Assembly: GCF_001984715.1 (NCBI RefSeq)
Contig: NZ_MSPR01000021.1
Location: 1 to 36,561 of the forward strand
DNA from: Streptococcus azizii
GTDB taxonomy: Bacteria; Bacillota; Bacilli; Lactobacillales; Streptococcaceae
Reading direction: 5' to 3'
Length of the DNA stretch: 36,561 nucleotides
The position numbers and the translations under genes were made by a program. The first letter of the stretch is position 1, and every line of letters begins with the position of its first letter. Below the pieces are notes generated by a model that was given only the letters and a program-made list of their open reading frames with translations, had not been told where the DNA came from and made no database searches. Shown here piece by piece: positions 16,348 through 24,512 of the stretch.

Positions 16348-16773
16348 TCAAATTGGTAGAATCAATTCATCCTCCTCTTCTCCCTCTTGGTCATCTGGAA
16401 TTCGGATTTCGATGATGAGGTTGTGGGGGAGACAAACTGCAATTTCGCCGGGTTTGCTAATCCAGCCTGTATTTACTGCGATTTGGTCGGGGCTATTGTC
16501 TTCCTTGTCTCGAATCCGCTCGCCGTCGACCTCGATGATATTGTACTGACCGGGATTGGGATAGTAGGTCACTTCTTTGTGAGGGCTGCTTTTTGAGAGT
16601 TTAAATTCTTCGACAACTTCTCCGTTGATACGGATGGAAGCAATGAGATAGGGTTCTTCCGGTTGATTCTGGCTACCTACATAGGTGACGATAGCTGGCA
16701 CGAAAGACAGGAGCAGGGTTATCCCAACTAAGATAAAATCAAAGGGTTTCAGTTGACGTAAAATATGTTTCAT
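16348..16773 (-). CDS. eetA: NusG domain II-containing membrane-anchored protein (EetA-like)
   Basis: A 141-residue protein with one N-terminal membrane segment (about residues 12-31) followed by an extracytoplasmic NusG_II domain. The block DKEDNSPDQIAVNTGWISKP then GEIAVCLPHNLIIEI is diagnostic of this family, which despite its name is not a transcription factor. In EET loci the member is EetA and acts with EetB, possibly in electron transfer across the membrane or assembly. It has a very acidic tail (DDQEGEEEDE). ATG 16773 has GAGGA just upstream and is preferred to ATG 16785. It has its own promoter and is convergent with menA. The EET role is inferred from context. Confidence 0.87.
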   Translation of the reverse strand: MKHILRQLKPFDFILVGITLLLSFVPAIVTYVGSQNQPEEPYLIASIRINGEVVEEFKLSKSSPHKEVTYYPNPGQYNIIEVDGERIRDKEDNSPDQIAVNTGWISKPGEIAVCLPHNLIIEIRIPDDQEGEEEDELILPI

Positions 16774-16803
16774 TCCAATCCTCATTCTAGCAAGAATAAG
16801 AAT

Positions 16804-16832
16804 ATTGTAAAGGAATTTTGTGGCTTTGTAAA
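16804..16832 (-). promoter_or_regulatory. Promoter of eetA
   Basis: On the minus strand TTTACA (16827-16832), a 17-bp spacer, and TACAAT (16804-16809). Transcription would start near 16797, giving a short leader with GAGGA before ATG 16773. Confidence 0.7.
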
Positions 16833-16927
16833 GGTAAGAGAGTGATAAGAGAGTGTCAAAAGTAATTGAAAAAAGGCTTGCTATCGCGCTTAGTGAATAC
16901 TAGGAGGCTCAATCTTATTTAGCTATT

Positions 16928-17040
16928 TATACTCTTTAAAAATCAAAAGGATACTTGGTCAACCATTTCAACTACCTTAGGCTTCGTTCCCGAAAAAGAC
17001 TGCTTCCAATTATCCAAGTAACACCTAGCTTTACTCGAAA
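16928..17040 (-). repeat. BOX-like fragment
   Basis: Starts with the 35-bp sequence identical to 8225-8259 and continues with CAACTACCTTAGGCTTCG, similar (reverse sense) to the end of the element at 8961-9086. A full boxA end is not seen, so this is a partial or decayed copy. Confidence 0.5.
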
Positions 17041-17076
17041 AAGTATCGTTGCAATCGGAGCATATAGGTTATTCTC

Positions 17077-17202
17077 ATGAATGAATTTGTAAAGTTTAAA
17101 CTGTTTATATCTTGTGGGTTTCTGTTGATGAGTAGTGTTTTATTATGGAATGTTCGCACTATTCGTATCCACTTGTTTTGGAAAGTAGTGTTAATGTATT
17201 GA
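17077..17202 (+). CDS. Possible 41-residue hydrophobic peptide
   Basis: ATG at 17077 opens a 41-codon frame, beginning MNEFVKFKLFISCGFLLMSS, with a single strongly hydrophobic segment (residues 7-24) and a basic C-terminal half. The upstream sequence (CGGAG about 20 nt away) is a poor ribosome binding site. It could be a small membrane peptide, a remnant of a signal peptide-bearing gene, or chance. I do not recognise it, and the surrounding AT-rich, gene-poor DNA gives no help. Confidence 0.2.
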   Translation: MNEFVKFKLFISCGFLLMSSVLLWNVRTIRIHLFWKVVLMY

Positions 17203-17290
17203 TTTGGGGTTATCATTCCTAATGATAGAAAAGTTCTTTTTGAAAAGCAGTTTTTTCTTGAATGATATTGGAGTTCAATCATACCGGAAG

Positions 17291-17344
17291 AGTCTGCCCC
17301 TTTTTAGAAGGGGCTTAGACTGAAGAAAAAGTTTATTTTCTTCA
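17291..17344 (+). other. Paired hairpins of unknown role
   Basis: Two adjacent stem-loops: AGTCT-GCCCCTT paired with AAGGGGC-AGACT (17291-17320, 2-nt bulge) and TGAAGAAAA/TTTTCTTCA (17320-17344). The core CCCCTTTTTAGAAGGGGCTT is repeated at 17610-17629, where it is followed by more T and looks like a terminator. Confidence 0.5.
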
Positions 17345-17364
17345 AAACGATTATTTTATTATGA

Positions 17365-17496
17365 TACTTTACTTGGGTAGCACGGACGGCAGCAACTCCC
17401 TACGGGATTTCATGCCTAGATTTTGAGCCTGAGTCTCAAAATCTCCGAACACCAGAAACATAATGTTTCTGGTGTTTTTTGCTACGGCGTAAAGTA
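17365..17496 (+). ncRNA. Candidate small RNA or MITE-like element ending in a strong terminator
   Basis: A 132-bp segment bounded by inverted repeats (TACTTTACttgggTAGC and GCTAcggcGTAAAGTA). Inside are a conserved-looking ACGGACGGCAGCAACTCCCT stretch, a 9-bp hairpin ATTTTGAG/CTCAAAAT (17419-17442) and a perfect 10-bp terminator hairpin with T6. TATGAT-like sequence at 17360-17366 could be a -10. No ORF is present. It may be a transcribed regulatory RNA or a non-autonomous mobile element; I do not recognise a known family. Confidence 0.4.
17450..17480 (+). terminator. Strong rho-independent terminator
   Basis: Perfect 10-bp stem CACCAGAAAC/GTTTCTGGTG, 5-nt loop, T6. There is no protein-coding gene upstream on this strand for more than 1 kb, which suggests that it ends an untranslated RNA. 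Confidence 0.85.
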
Positions 17497-17563
17497 GCGG
17501 TTATGAGCTCGCTTCGCTCGCCCTTTCACGAAGAGATAAGAGCACTGATACTATCCTTCGATA

Positions 17564-17633
17564 TTGACATTGACAAATTTTCTCAGAGATACTTTGTCTA
17601 CAACCTGTTCCCCTTTTTAGAAGGGGCTTTTTC
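17564..17633 (+). promoter_or_regulatory. Candidate promoter followed at once by a terminator
   Basis: TTGACA occurs twice in a row (17564-17575), with GATACT at 17588-17593 (18 bp from the first copy). A hairpin CCCCTT/AAGGGG with a trailing CTTTTTC lies at 17610-17633. The pair could make a very short RNA or an attenuator before rsmH. The promoter call is weak and the hairpin is clear. Confidence 0.4.
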
Positions 17634-17687
17634 ATTTATGCTCCCGTCTCTTGATAATAGTTTTCCGTCTCTTTTTGGGAGGAAATG

Positions 17688-17696
17688 TGGTACAAT
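17688..17696 (+). promoter_or_regulatory. Extended -10 promoter of rsmH operon
   Basis: TGGTACAAT (TGn plus TACAAT) with no clear -35. The predicted start near 17703 is only a few bases before ATG 17706, so the transcript from this promoter would be nearly leaderless. Confidence 0.45.
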
Positions 17697-17705
17697 GGTA
17701 AGGAT

Positions 17706-18656
17706 ATGATGAAGGAATTTAACCATACGACTGTTTTATTGCATGAAACTGTAGATATGCTAGCCGTAAAGCCTGATGGTATCTACGTGGATGCAACCTT
17801 GGGAGGAGCAGGTCATAGCGAGTATTTATTGAGTCAGTTGAGTGAGGAGGGGCATCTTTATGCCTTTGATCAGGATGAAGCGGCTATTTTGAATGCCCAA
17901 AAGCGCCTGGCTCCCTATCTTGAAAGAGGCATGGTCACTTTTATTAAGGATAATTTCCGCCATCTGAAGGCTCGTTTGAAAGAGCGAGGAGTGGATGAAA
18001 TAGATGGCATCTGCTATGATTTGGGTGTGTCTAGCCCTCAACTAGATGAGCGGGAACGAGGATTTTCTTATAAAAAAGATGCTTGTCTAGATATGCGGAT
18101 GGATCGGACTGCCCCCTTGACAGCTTACGAGGTGGTCAATCGGTACAATTACCATGATTTGGTACGGATTTTCTTCAGATATGGGGAGGATAAATTCTCT
18201 AAGCAAATCGCACGAAAGATAGAGCAAGCACGAGCTGAAAAGCCGATTGAGACAACGACTGAGCTAGCAGACCTAATCAAATCAGCCAAGCCTGCTAAGG
18301 AGTTGAAGAAAAAAGGTCATCCTGCTAAGCAGATTTTTCAAGCCATTCGCATTGAGGTCAATGACGAGTTGGGAGCGGCAGATGAGTCTATCCAGCAGGC
18401 CATTGACCTGTTAGCAGTAGACGGTCGGATTTCGGTCATTACCTTCCATTCGTTGGAGGATCGCTTGACCAAGCGGTTGTTTAAAGAGGCCTCAACAGTT
18501 GCTGTACCAAAGGGGCTACCTTTTATTACCGATGAGCTAAAACCTAAACTAGCCTTGGTCAACCGCAAGCCGATTTTACCAAGCCAAGCCGAATTGGTTA
18601 GCAACAACCGCGCTCATTCTGCCAAATTGCGCGTGGCAAAAAAGATACATAAATAG
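17706..18656 (+). CDS. rsmH: 16S rRNA (cytosine1402-N4)-methyltransferase
   Basis: RsmH (MraW) methylates C1402 in the decoding centre of 16S rRNA using SAM. The SAM-binding block [15 protein letters not shown] is near the N-terminus, followed by [20 protein letters not shown] and the [19 protein letters not shown] block, all diagnostic. From ATG 17706 it has 316 residues, the length I recall for the pneumococcal protein. An upstream in-frame ATG at 17685 has GGGAGG only 2 nt away and overlaps the -10 box, so I did not choose it; ATG 17709 is also possible. First gene of the division cluster; ftsL follows after 8 bp. No mraZ precedes it, as is usual in streptococci. Confidence 0.95.
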   Translation: MMKEFNHTTVLLHETVDMLAVKPDGIYVDATLGGAGHSEYLLSQLSEEGHLYAFDQDEAAILNAQKRLAPYLERGMVTFIKDNFRHLKARLKERGVDEIDGICYDLGVSSPQLDERERGFSYKKDACLDMRMDRTAPLTAYEVVNRYNYHDLVRIFFRYGEDKFSKQIARKIEQARAEKPIETTTELADLIKSAKPAKELKKKGHPAKQIFQAIRIEVNDELGAADESIQQAIDLLAVDGRISVITFHSLEDRLTKRLFKEASTVAVPKGLPFITDELKPKLALVNRKPILPSQAELVSNNRAHSAKLRVAKKIHK

Positions 18657-18664
18657 GGGAAAAT

Positions 18665-18988
18665 ATGTTACAAGATCAACGAAAAGATGCGACGATGCGC
18701 GTGATTAGTGAAAAAATCAAGACATTTTCTCGAGTGGAGAAGGCCTTTTACGGCAGTATTGTCTTGTCTAGTTTGACCTTGGCTATTGGAATTGTTTTTA
18801 TGCAAACCCGCCTACTGCAAGTGCAGGCAGAGATGGCCCATGTCAATCAAGAAATCAATAATAAGCAAGTGGAAATCGATGACGCTGAGCAGGCTGTCAA
18901 TGAATTGATTCGGAATGCGCGTTTATTAGAGATAGCTGACAAGGCTGGATTGACCTATAAAAATGATAATGTTGGAGTAGCAGAATAA
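18665..18988 (+). CDS. ftsL: Cell division protein FtsL
   Basis: A 107-residue bitopic membrane protein: basic cytoplasmic N-terminus, one membrane segment at about residues 28-48, and an extracellular coiled-coil (QAEMAHVNQEINNKQVEIDD) of leucine-zipper type. FtsL joins DivIB and DivIC in the divisome and helps localise the septal wall synthase PBP2x. Sequence is poorly conserved across species, so the call rests on size, topology and position between rsmH and pbpX. The start ATGTTACAAGATCAACG is preceded by GGGGAAAAT. The last base of its stop codon is the first base of the pbpX start, so the genes are translationally coupled. Confidence 0.9.
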   Translation: MLQDQRKDATMRVISEKIKTFSRVEKAFYGSIVLSSLTLAIGIVFMQTRLLQVQAEMAHVNQEINNKQVEIDDAEQAVNELIRNARLLEIADKAGLTYKNDNVGVAE

Positions 18989-21246
18989 TGTCAAAACGCA
19001 AACAACAATTATTACGGTATGTTTTAAAGAAGCGTTATATTCCGTCGCAAAATCGTCGGAGGGTGGGGCAGAGCCTTATTCTTCTGACGGTTTTCATCTT
19101 TTTCATCTTTTTGATTCATTTTGCCATTATTATCGGGACAGATAAAAAATTTGGAGTTGATCTATCAGAAGGTGCAAGAAAAGTTCACCAGACAGAGGTG
19201 CTTGTGCAAGCAAAGCGAGGAACGATCTATGACCGTACAGGTTTACCGATAGCTAAAGATTCAACAACCTATACAATCTATGCGATTATCGATAAGGAAT
19301 ACGTATCTTCCTTGCGAGAGGTTCTATATGTTGAGTCGAGCCAATTTAACCAGGTCGCACAGATTTTAAATAAGTACCTAGGACTAGAGACAGATTATGT
19401 TCTACAGCAATTAAATCAGCCTAAGCTCAAACAGGTCTATTTCGGAACCTTGGGAAAGAATATCTCCTACAGTACCATGACAGCGATTCAGCAGGAGATG
19501 GAGACAGCTGGTATCAAGGGGATCGCTTTTAATACCAACCCGGGTCGTCTCTATCCGAATGGAAATTTTGCCTCAAGTTTTATTGGGCTAGCGAATCTAG
19601 TAGAAGATGAGACGGATGGTAGCCAGCGCTTGGAAGGTCAGCGAGGACTGGAGTATGCCCTCAACAGCATATTGGCTGGTCAAGATGGGAAAGTTGTCTA
19701 TGAAAAAGATAGCCGTGGTCGAATTGTTCCCGGGACGGAAAATATCAAGGAAGCACGAGTAGATGGACAGGATGTCTACACGACACTTTCAGCGGATCTT
19801 CAGCGCTCTCTAGAAACCAATATGGACGTTTTTGCTGATAAGACCAAGGGAAAATATATCAATGCGACCTTAGTTTCGGCTAAGACAGGTGAGATTCTAG
19901 CAACGACACAGCGACCGACCTATAATCCAGATACTAAGGAAGGGGTGGATAACAAGGATATTTTACAGCGTTCCCTCCTTTATCAAGACAATTTTGAACC
20001 CGGGTCTACCATGAAGGTGATGACTGTTGCTGCTGCGATTGATAACGGGACTTTTACCCCAAATGAGTATTACAATCGTTCGGAAATCCAAATTGCTGAT
20101 GCCATCATTCGGGACTGGGATGTCAATGCAGGGGATATATACGCTCCGCTGAGTCTAACTTATGCACAAGGTTTTGCCCTTTCTAGTAATGTAGGGATGA
20201 CCCTTTTGGAGCAGAAAATGGGAGATGAACGCTGGTTGAACTACCTGGAGAAATTCCGCTTTGGCTATCCAACCCGTTTTGGCATGGCAGGAGAAGAGGC
20301 AGGGATTCTGCCTGAGAATAACGTTGTATCCGTTGCGATGACCTCCTTTGGACAGGGGCTTTTAGCGACGCAAACCCAGATGTTACGCGGGTTTGGTGCA
20401 GTTGCTAATAATGGTGTCATGTTAGAACCGAAATTTATCACGGCTCTCTATGATTCCAATACGGACTCAGTGCGCCTTTCTAAGCCTGAGGTGGTAGGAA
20501 AGCCCGTATCCGAAAAGGCTGCGACTGACACGCGTCAATATATGATTAGTGTCGGAACAGACCCTCACTTTGGAACCTTACGCGCATCGGATGGAGCTGT
20601 TATTCAAGTAGATGGCTATAACATTGCAGTGAAGTCAGGGACTGCTCAGATTGGTAAGGAGGATGGTACTGGCTATATGGAAGGGCCAAATGATACCATC
20701 AACTCGGTTGTGGCAATGGTTCCAGCTGAAGATCCAGAGTTTATCATGTATGTGACCGTTCAACAGCCAGAAAGTTGGAGCATTCTCTATTGGAGAGATA
20801 TCCTCAATCCGTCCCTCAAGGAGGCTATGCAACTGAAAGATAGTCTCAACCTAACAACACCAGCTCCAACCCTTACGACCGTTTCAAAAGAAACGGAGTA
20901 CAAGTTGGGGAAGGTTATCGGGCAGCAACCAGGTGTGACAGCAAGCATCTTGCGGCAGCAACTGGTACAGCCGATTATTTTAGGAAATGGTGGAGAGATT
21001 AAGAAAGTGTCGGTTGATGTCGGGTCCAATCTCGTAGCCAATCAGCAAATCTTACTACTGACAGATAAATTTGAAAGAGTACCTGATCTGTATGGATGGA
21101 CAAAAGAAAATGTGGATATATTCGCTGAGTGGACAGGAATCGAGATTGAATATAGTGGCTCAGGATCGATTGCCGTCGGTCAAAGTGTAGCCATCGGCAA
21201 TGATTTAGAACAGACGAAAAAAATAAGAATTAACCTAGGAGAGTAA
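18988..21246 (+). CDS. pbpX: Penicillin-binding protein 2x (septal transpeptidase)
   Basis: Class B penicillin-binding protein of 752 residues that cross-links peptidoglycan at the septum with FtsW and is the main beta-lactam target in streptococci. It has a short cytoplasmic tail, one membrane segment (about residues 30-50), a dimerisation domain, and the transpeptidase with motifs S340-T-M-K, S399-S-N and K549-S-G-T. Two PASTA domains form the last ~120 residues. The motifs themselves are unaltered; no resistance-type change in the STMK or KSGT boxes is visible, although I could not compare with a susceptible reference. mraY follows with one base between. Confidence 0.96.
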   Translation: MSKRKQQLLRYVLKKRYIPSQNRRRVGQSLILLTVFIFFIFLIHFAIIIGTDKKFGVDLSEGARKVHQTEVLVQAKRGTIYDRTGLPIAKDSTTYTIYAIIDKEYVSSLREVLYVESSQFNQVAQILNKYLGLETDYVLQQLNQPKLKQVYFGTLGKNISYSTMTAIQQEMETAGIKGIAFNTNPGRLYPNGNFASSFIGLANLVEDETDGSQRLEGQRGLEYALNSILAGQDGKVVYEKDSRGRIVPGTENIKEARVDGQDVYTTLSADLQRSLETNMDVFADKTKGKYINATLVSAKTGEILATTQRPTYNPDTKEGVDNKDILQRSLLYQDNFEPGSTMKVMTVAAAIDNGTFTPNEYYNRSEIQIADAIIRDWDVNAGDIYAPLSLTYAQGFALSSNVGMTLLEQKMGDERWLNYLEKFRFGYPTRFGMAGEEAGILPENNVVSVAMTSFGQGLLATQTQMLRGFGAVANNGVMLEPKFITALYDSNTDSVRLSKPEVVGKPVSEKAATDTRQYMISVGTDPHFGTLRASDGAVIQVDGYNIAVKSGTAQIGKEDGTGYMEGPNDTINSVVAMVPAEDPEFIMYVTVQQPESWSILYWRDILNPSLKEAMQLKDSLNLTTPAPTLTTVSKETEYKLGKVIGQQPGVTASILRQQLVQPIILGNGGEIKKVSVDVGSNLVANQQILLLTDKFERVPDLYGWTKENVDIFAEWTGIEIEYSGSGSIAVGQSVAIGNDLEQTKKIRINLGE

Positions 21247-21247
21247 T

Positions 21248-22246
21248 ATGCATTCTGTCATTCTAGCAGGTCTAGTTGCCTTTGTTGCGACGGTTCTGTT
21301 GATTCCAAGATTTATCAGATTTTATCAAGCAAAGCGTATCGAGGGTCAACAAACCCATGAGGATGTTACCCAGCACCAGTTTAAGGCAGGGACGCCAACC
21401 ATGGGGGGGACAGTCTTTTTACTGGTGACGATTGTCACAATCCCTCTTTTTGCCGTCGTTTCAAACAGGCTGACCGGGTCAGTCCTTGCGATCCTTTTTA
21501 TCCTATTGCTTTACGGATTTGTCGGTTTTTTGGATGATTTTTTAAAGATTTTTCGCAAGGTGAATGAAGGCTTGAATCCCAAGCAAAAATTAGCCCTACA
21601 GATTCTAGGTGGCCTTGTTTTTTATCTGGTCCACATGCAAGGTTCAGGTGAAGGCACGCTCAATGTGCTAGGTTATCCACTTCATCTAGGAATTTTATAT
21701 GTCGCCTTTGTTCTCTTTTGGCTGGTTGGATTTTCCAATGCAGTCAATCTAACGGATGGTCTAGATGGTCTTGCTTCCATCTCGGTTGTCATCAGCCTTG
21801 CTGCCTATGCAGTCATCGCTTTTATCGAGGGACGTTCGGATATTTTATTGGTCTGTGTGACCATGATTGGTGCCTTACTCGGATTTTTCTACTATAATCG
21901 TAAGCCGGCCAAACTTTTCATGGGAGATGTGGGAAGTTTAGCCCTCGGAGGCATGCTTGCAACGATTTCAATCGCCCTTCATCAAGAATGGACCCTGCTT
22001 TTTATCGGTCTAGTCTACGTGGTGGAGACCTCTTCTGTCATGCTCCAAGTCAGCTATTTCAAGTATAGCAAGAAAAAGTTTGGTGAAGGCAAACGGATTT
22101 TCCGTATGACCCCATTTCATCATCATTTGGAATTAGGGGGCTTGACGGGTCACGGGGAAAAGTGGAGTGAATGGAAGGTTGACTTCTTCTTGTGGGGGCT
22201 CGGTTTAATCATGAGCTTGCTGACGCTTGCTATCTTATATTTATAA
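21248..22246 (+). CDS. mraY: Phospho-N-acetylmuramoyl-pentapeptide-transferase
   Basis: MraY moves phospho-MurNAc-pentapeptide from UDP to undecaprenyl phosphate, making lipid I on the inner face of the membrane. The 332-residue protein has ten hydrophobic helices. Family signatures are visible: GTPTMGG near residue 49, [10 protein letters not shown] with catalytic Asp residues, [14 protein letters not shown], and the cytoplasmic His-rich [14 protein letters not shown]. Starts one base after pbpX and completes the rsmH-ftsL-pbpX-mraY operon, which ends at the terminator at 22264. Full length, no anomalies. Confidence 0.97.
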   Translation: MHSVILAGLVAFVATVLLIPRFIRFYQAKRIEGQQTHEDVTQHQFKAGTPTMGGTVFLLVTIVTIPLFAVVSNRLTGSVLAILFILLLYGFVGFLDDFLKIFRKVNEGLNPKQKLALQILGGLVFYLVHMQGSGEGTLNVLGYPLHLGILYVAFVLFWLVGFSNAVNLTDGLDGLASISVVISLAAYAVIAFIEGRSDILLVCVTMIGALLGFFYYNRKPAKLFMGDVGSLALGGMLATISIALHQEWTLLFIGLVYVVETSSVMLQVSYFKYSKKKFGEGKRIFRMTPFHHHLELGGLTGHGEKWSEWKVDFFLWGLGLIMSLLTLAILYL

Positions 22247-22263
22247 TCTTTAACGAGTATCAA

Positions 22264-22288
22264 ACAGCAGTCAAATGCTGTTTTTTTT
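22264..22288 (+). terminator. Terminator after mraY, abutting helicase promoter
   Basis: Stem ACAGCA/TGCTGT with a 6-nt loop followed by T8. A perfect TATAAT (22291-22296) follows immediately and probably serves the downstream helicase gene; its -35 would fall in the hairpin and is not obvious. Confidence 0.75.
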
Positions 22289-22322
22289 GATATAATAAAA
22301 AAAGTAGAAAAAGAGGAATACT

Positions 22323-23666
22323 ATGAAATTTACAGAATTTACCCTAAAACCCTATATTCAAACAGCGCTGAGGGAGATAGGTTTTGATACAGCGACAGAA
22401 GTTCAAGAACGCTTGATTCCCATCGTTTTATCAGGGCGTGATTTGGTTGGAGAATCAAAGACTGGTTCTGGTAAGACGCACACTTTTTTAATTCCCATTT
22501 TTCAGCAACTGAAAGAAGAATTAGAGCAGGTACAAGCCGTCATTACTGCACCATCGCGTGAGTTAGCAACTCAGATTTACCAGGCTGCACGCCAGATTGC
22601 CCAATGCTCAGATATGGACATTCGTGTGAACAACTATGTCGGAGGAACGGACAAGCAGCGCCAGATTGACAAGCTACAGACCAGTCAGCCCCACATCGTT
22701 ATCGGGACACCGGGGCGGATTTATGATTTGGTCAAATCAGGAAATCTAGCTATTCATAAGGCGACCACCTTTGTGGTGGACGAGGCAGATATGACCCTTG
22801 ATATGGGCTTTTTGGAAACGGTGGATCGCATTGCTTCGAGCTTGCCGAAGGATTTGCAGTTCCTGGTCTTTTCGGCAACCATTCCACAAAAATTACAACC
22901 CTTTTTGAAGAAATATTTGACGAATCCTGTCATCGAGCAGATTAGGACGCAGACAGTTATCTCAGATACGGTTGATAACTGGCTGATTTCGACCAAGGGG
23001 CGGGATAAAAATGCCCTGATTCTGGAGCTTACCCAGCTAATGCAGCCGTATTTGGCCATGATTTTTGTCAATACCAAGTCACGGGCAGACGAACTGCATC
23101 GTTACTTGGTTGCAAATGGATTGCGTGTGGCAAAGATTCACGGGGATATTCCACCGCGGGAACGCAAGCGGATGATGAACCAGATTAAGAATCTAGAATT
23201 TGAGTATATTGTTGCAACTGACTTGGCAGCAAGAGGCATTGATATTGAAGGGGTTAGTCATGTCATCAATGACGCCATTCCGCAGGATCTGTCCTTCTTT
23301 ATACATCGTGTAGGGCGGACAGGTCGCAATGGCTTACCAGGAACGGCTATTACCCTCTACCAGCCGAGTGATGATGCTGACATTCGTGAACTTGAAAAAC
23401 TGAATATCCGTTTTGTGCCTAAGGTCATCAAGGATGGTGAATTTCAAGACACCTATGACCGTGATCGGCGCGTCAATCGGGAAAAGTCAAGGCAAGCATT
23501 AGATCTTGAGATGATTGGCTTGGTCAAAAAGAAAAAGAAAAAAATCAAGCCCGGCTATAAAAAGAAAATTCAGTGGGCTGTTGATGAAAAGCGTCGTAAG
23601 ACCAAGAGGATTGAAAATCGTATCAAGGGACGTGCAGAGCGGAAAGCTAAGCGCCAAACGTTTTAG
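22323..23666 (+). CDS. cshB: DEAD-box RNA helicase, CshB-like
   Basis: ATP-dependent RNA helicase of 447 residues, probably acting in cold growth, RNA decay or ribosome assembly. Motifs in order: Q motif region ATEVQERLIP, Walker A SKTGSGKT (residues 45-52), PSRELA, GTPGR, VVDEAD, FSATIP, and in the second RecA lobe ATDLAARGIDIEG and HRVGRTGRNG. The C-terminal tail is strongly basic (runs of Lys/Arg after residue 395), suited to RNA binding. The overall plan fits Bacillus CshB better than CshA, but I could not align it, so the symbol is tentative. A repeat array begins 4 bp after the stop codon. Confidence 0.9.
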   Translation: MKFTEFTLKPYIQTALREIGFDTATEVQERLIPIVLSGRDLVGESKTGSGKTHTFLIPIFQQLKEELEQVQAVITAPSRELATQIYQAARQIAQCSDMDIRVNNYVGGTDKQRQIDKLQTSQPHIVIGTPGRIYDLVKSGNLAIHKATTFVVDEADMTLDMGFLETVDRIASSLPKDLQFLVFSATIPQKLQPFLKKYLTNPVIEQIRTQTVISDTVDNWLISTKGRDKNALILELTQLMQPYLAMIFVNTKSRADELHRYLVANGLRVAKIHGDIPPRERKRMMNQIKNLEFEYIVATDLAARGIDIEGVSHVINDAIPQDLSFFIHRVGRTGRNGLPGTAITLYQPSDDADIRELEKLNIRFVPKVIKDGEFQDTYDRDRRVNREKSRQALDLEMIGLVKKKKKKIKPGYKKKIQWAVDEKRRKTKRIENRIKGRAERKAKRQTF

Positions 23667-23670
23667 CATA

Positions 23671-24310
23671 AGATACAAAGGGCGTTTGACACGAGTTTCA
23701 CTCGTTCTATTTCCAACCTTCAACAGTCTAGTCCCAGACTGTTGAAGCGAGCAAAGCAAAAATAGGATTGAAACAGTTCGGGGAGTAACCTAATCCAGTG
23801 GATTAGGTTAGCCCGAGCCAAGAAATCGGAAAGCGAGGATTAACCAGCTGAAACAAGAAAGTGACCCCAGAAGCCTGAGCTAGGAAAAACGATACCTAAA
23901 GGTAGCCTGACCTGTAAGCAACTAAAGTTGCAACAGTTGCGTCTCTTTTTTGCACAGCTCGTAGCCCGCGTTCAATTACACCAAGATACAAGGGCGTTTG
24001 ACACGAGTTTCACTCGTTCTATTTCCAACCTTCAACAGTCTAATCCCAGACTGTTGAAGCGAGCAAAGCGAAAATGGGATTGAAACAGTTCGGGGAGTAA
24101 CCTAATCCAGTGGATTAGGTTAGCCCGAGCCAAGAAATCGGAAAGCGAGGATTAACCAGCTGAAACAAGAAAGTGACCCCAGAAGCCTGAGTTAGGAAAA
24201 ACTATACCTAAAGGTAGCCTGACCTGTAAGCAACTAAAGTTGCAACAGTTGCGTCTCTTTTTTGCACAGCTCGTAGCCCGCGTTCAATTACACCAAGATA
24301 CAAGGGCGTG
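23671..24310. repeat. Mosaic repeat array D: 313/312-bp tandem duplication
   Basis: Two head-to-tail copies (23671-23983 and 23984-24295), each beginning AGATACAAGGGCG or AGATACAAAGGGCG and ending CGTTCAATTACACCA, followed by a 15-bp start of a third (24296-24310). By eye the copies differ at fewer than ten positions. Cassettes: ACGAGTttcACTCGT, CAACAGTCT/AGACTGTTG, a 12-bp palindrome TAACCTAATCC/GGATTAGGTTA unique to this array, ACCTaaAGGT, and GCAACTaaAGTTGC. Confidence 0.9.
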
Positions 24311-24512
24311 AAAAAGCGACGGCTGTATCTGTATAGTAGGTATAGCTGACAACTGCTACGGTAAAAATGAAGAAGCTCGTGATTGTTTGCTTTCGCAAGC
24401 GTCTATTTCCCACCTCTAAAGGGCTGTTCTACTTGTAGTAGAACCAGGATTCTTGGAAAGAAGTGTCGTGCGCTATAAGTATGGATGATGAAGATAGGAA
24501 GCAGGAAAACAG
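24311..24512 (+). other. Intergenic region upstream of DUF4059 gene
   Basis: Contains a perfect 7-bp hairpin GTTCTAC/GTAGAAC (24426-24444), a short GCTTtcgcAAGC hairpin near 24390, and TATAAG (24475-24480) that might be a -10. No ORF. The left part resembles decayed repeat cassettes. Confidence 0.4.

Noticed and set aside
16348..16773. NusG-type transcription antiterminator
   Set aside because: Only the NusG_II domain is present, with an N-terminal membrane anchor and no NGN or KOW domain, so it is an exported EetA-like protein.
17031..17282. 83-residue minus-strand ORF
   Set aside because: No ribosome binding site, no recognisable domain, and AT-rich composition that favours chance frames.
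17685..17705. ATG 17685 as rsmH start
   Set aside because: GGGAGG is only 2 nt away and the codons overlap the -10 box; ATG 17706 gives the usual 316 residues.
17479..17709. 76-residue ORF running into rsmH
   Set aside because: It starts in a terminator T-run, crosses another hairpin and ends at the rsmH start; no coding signs.
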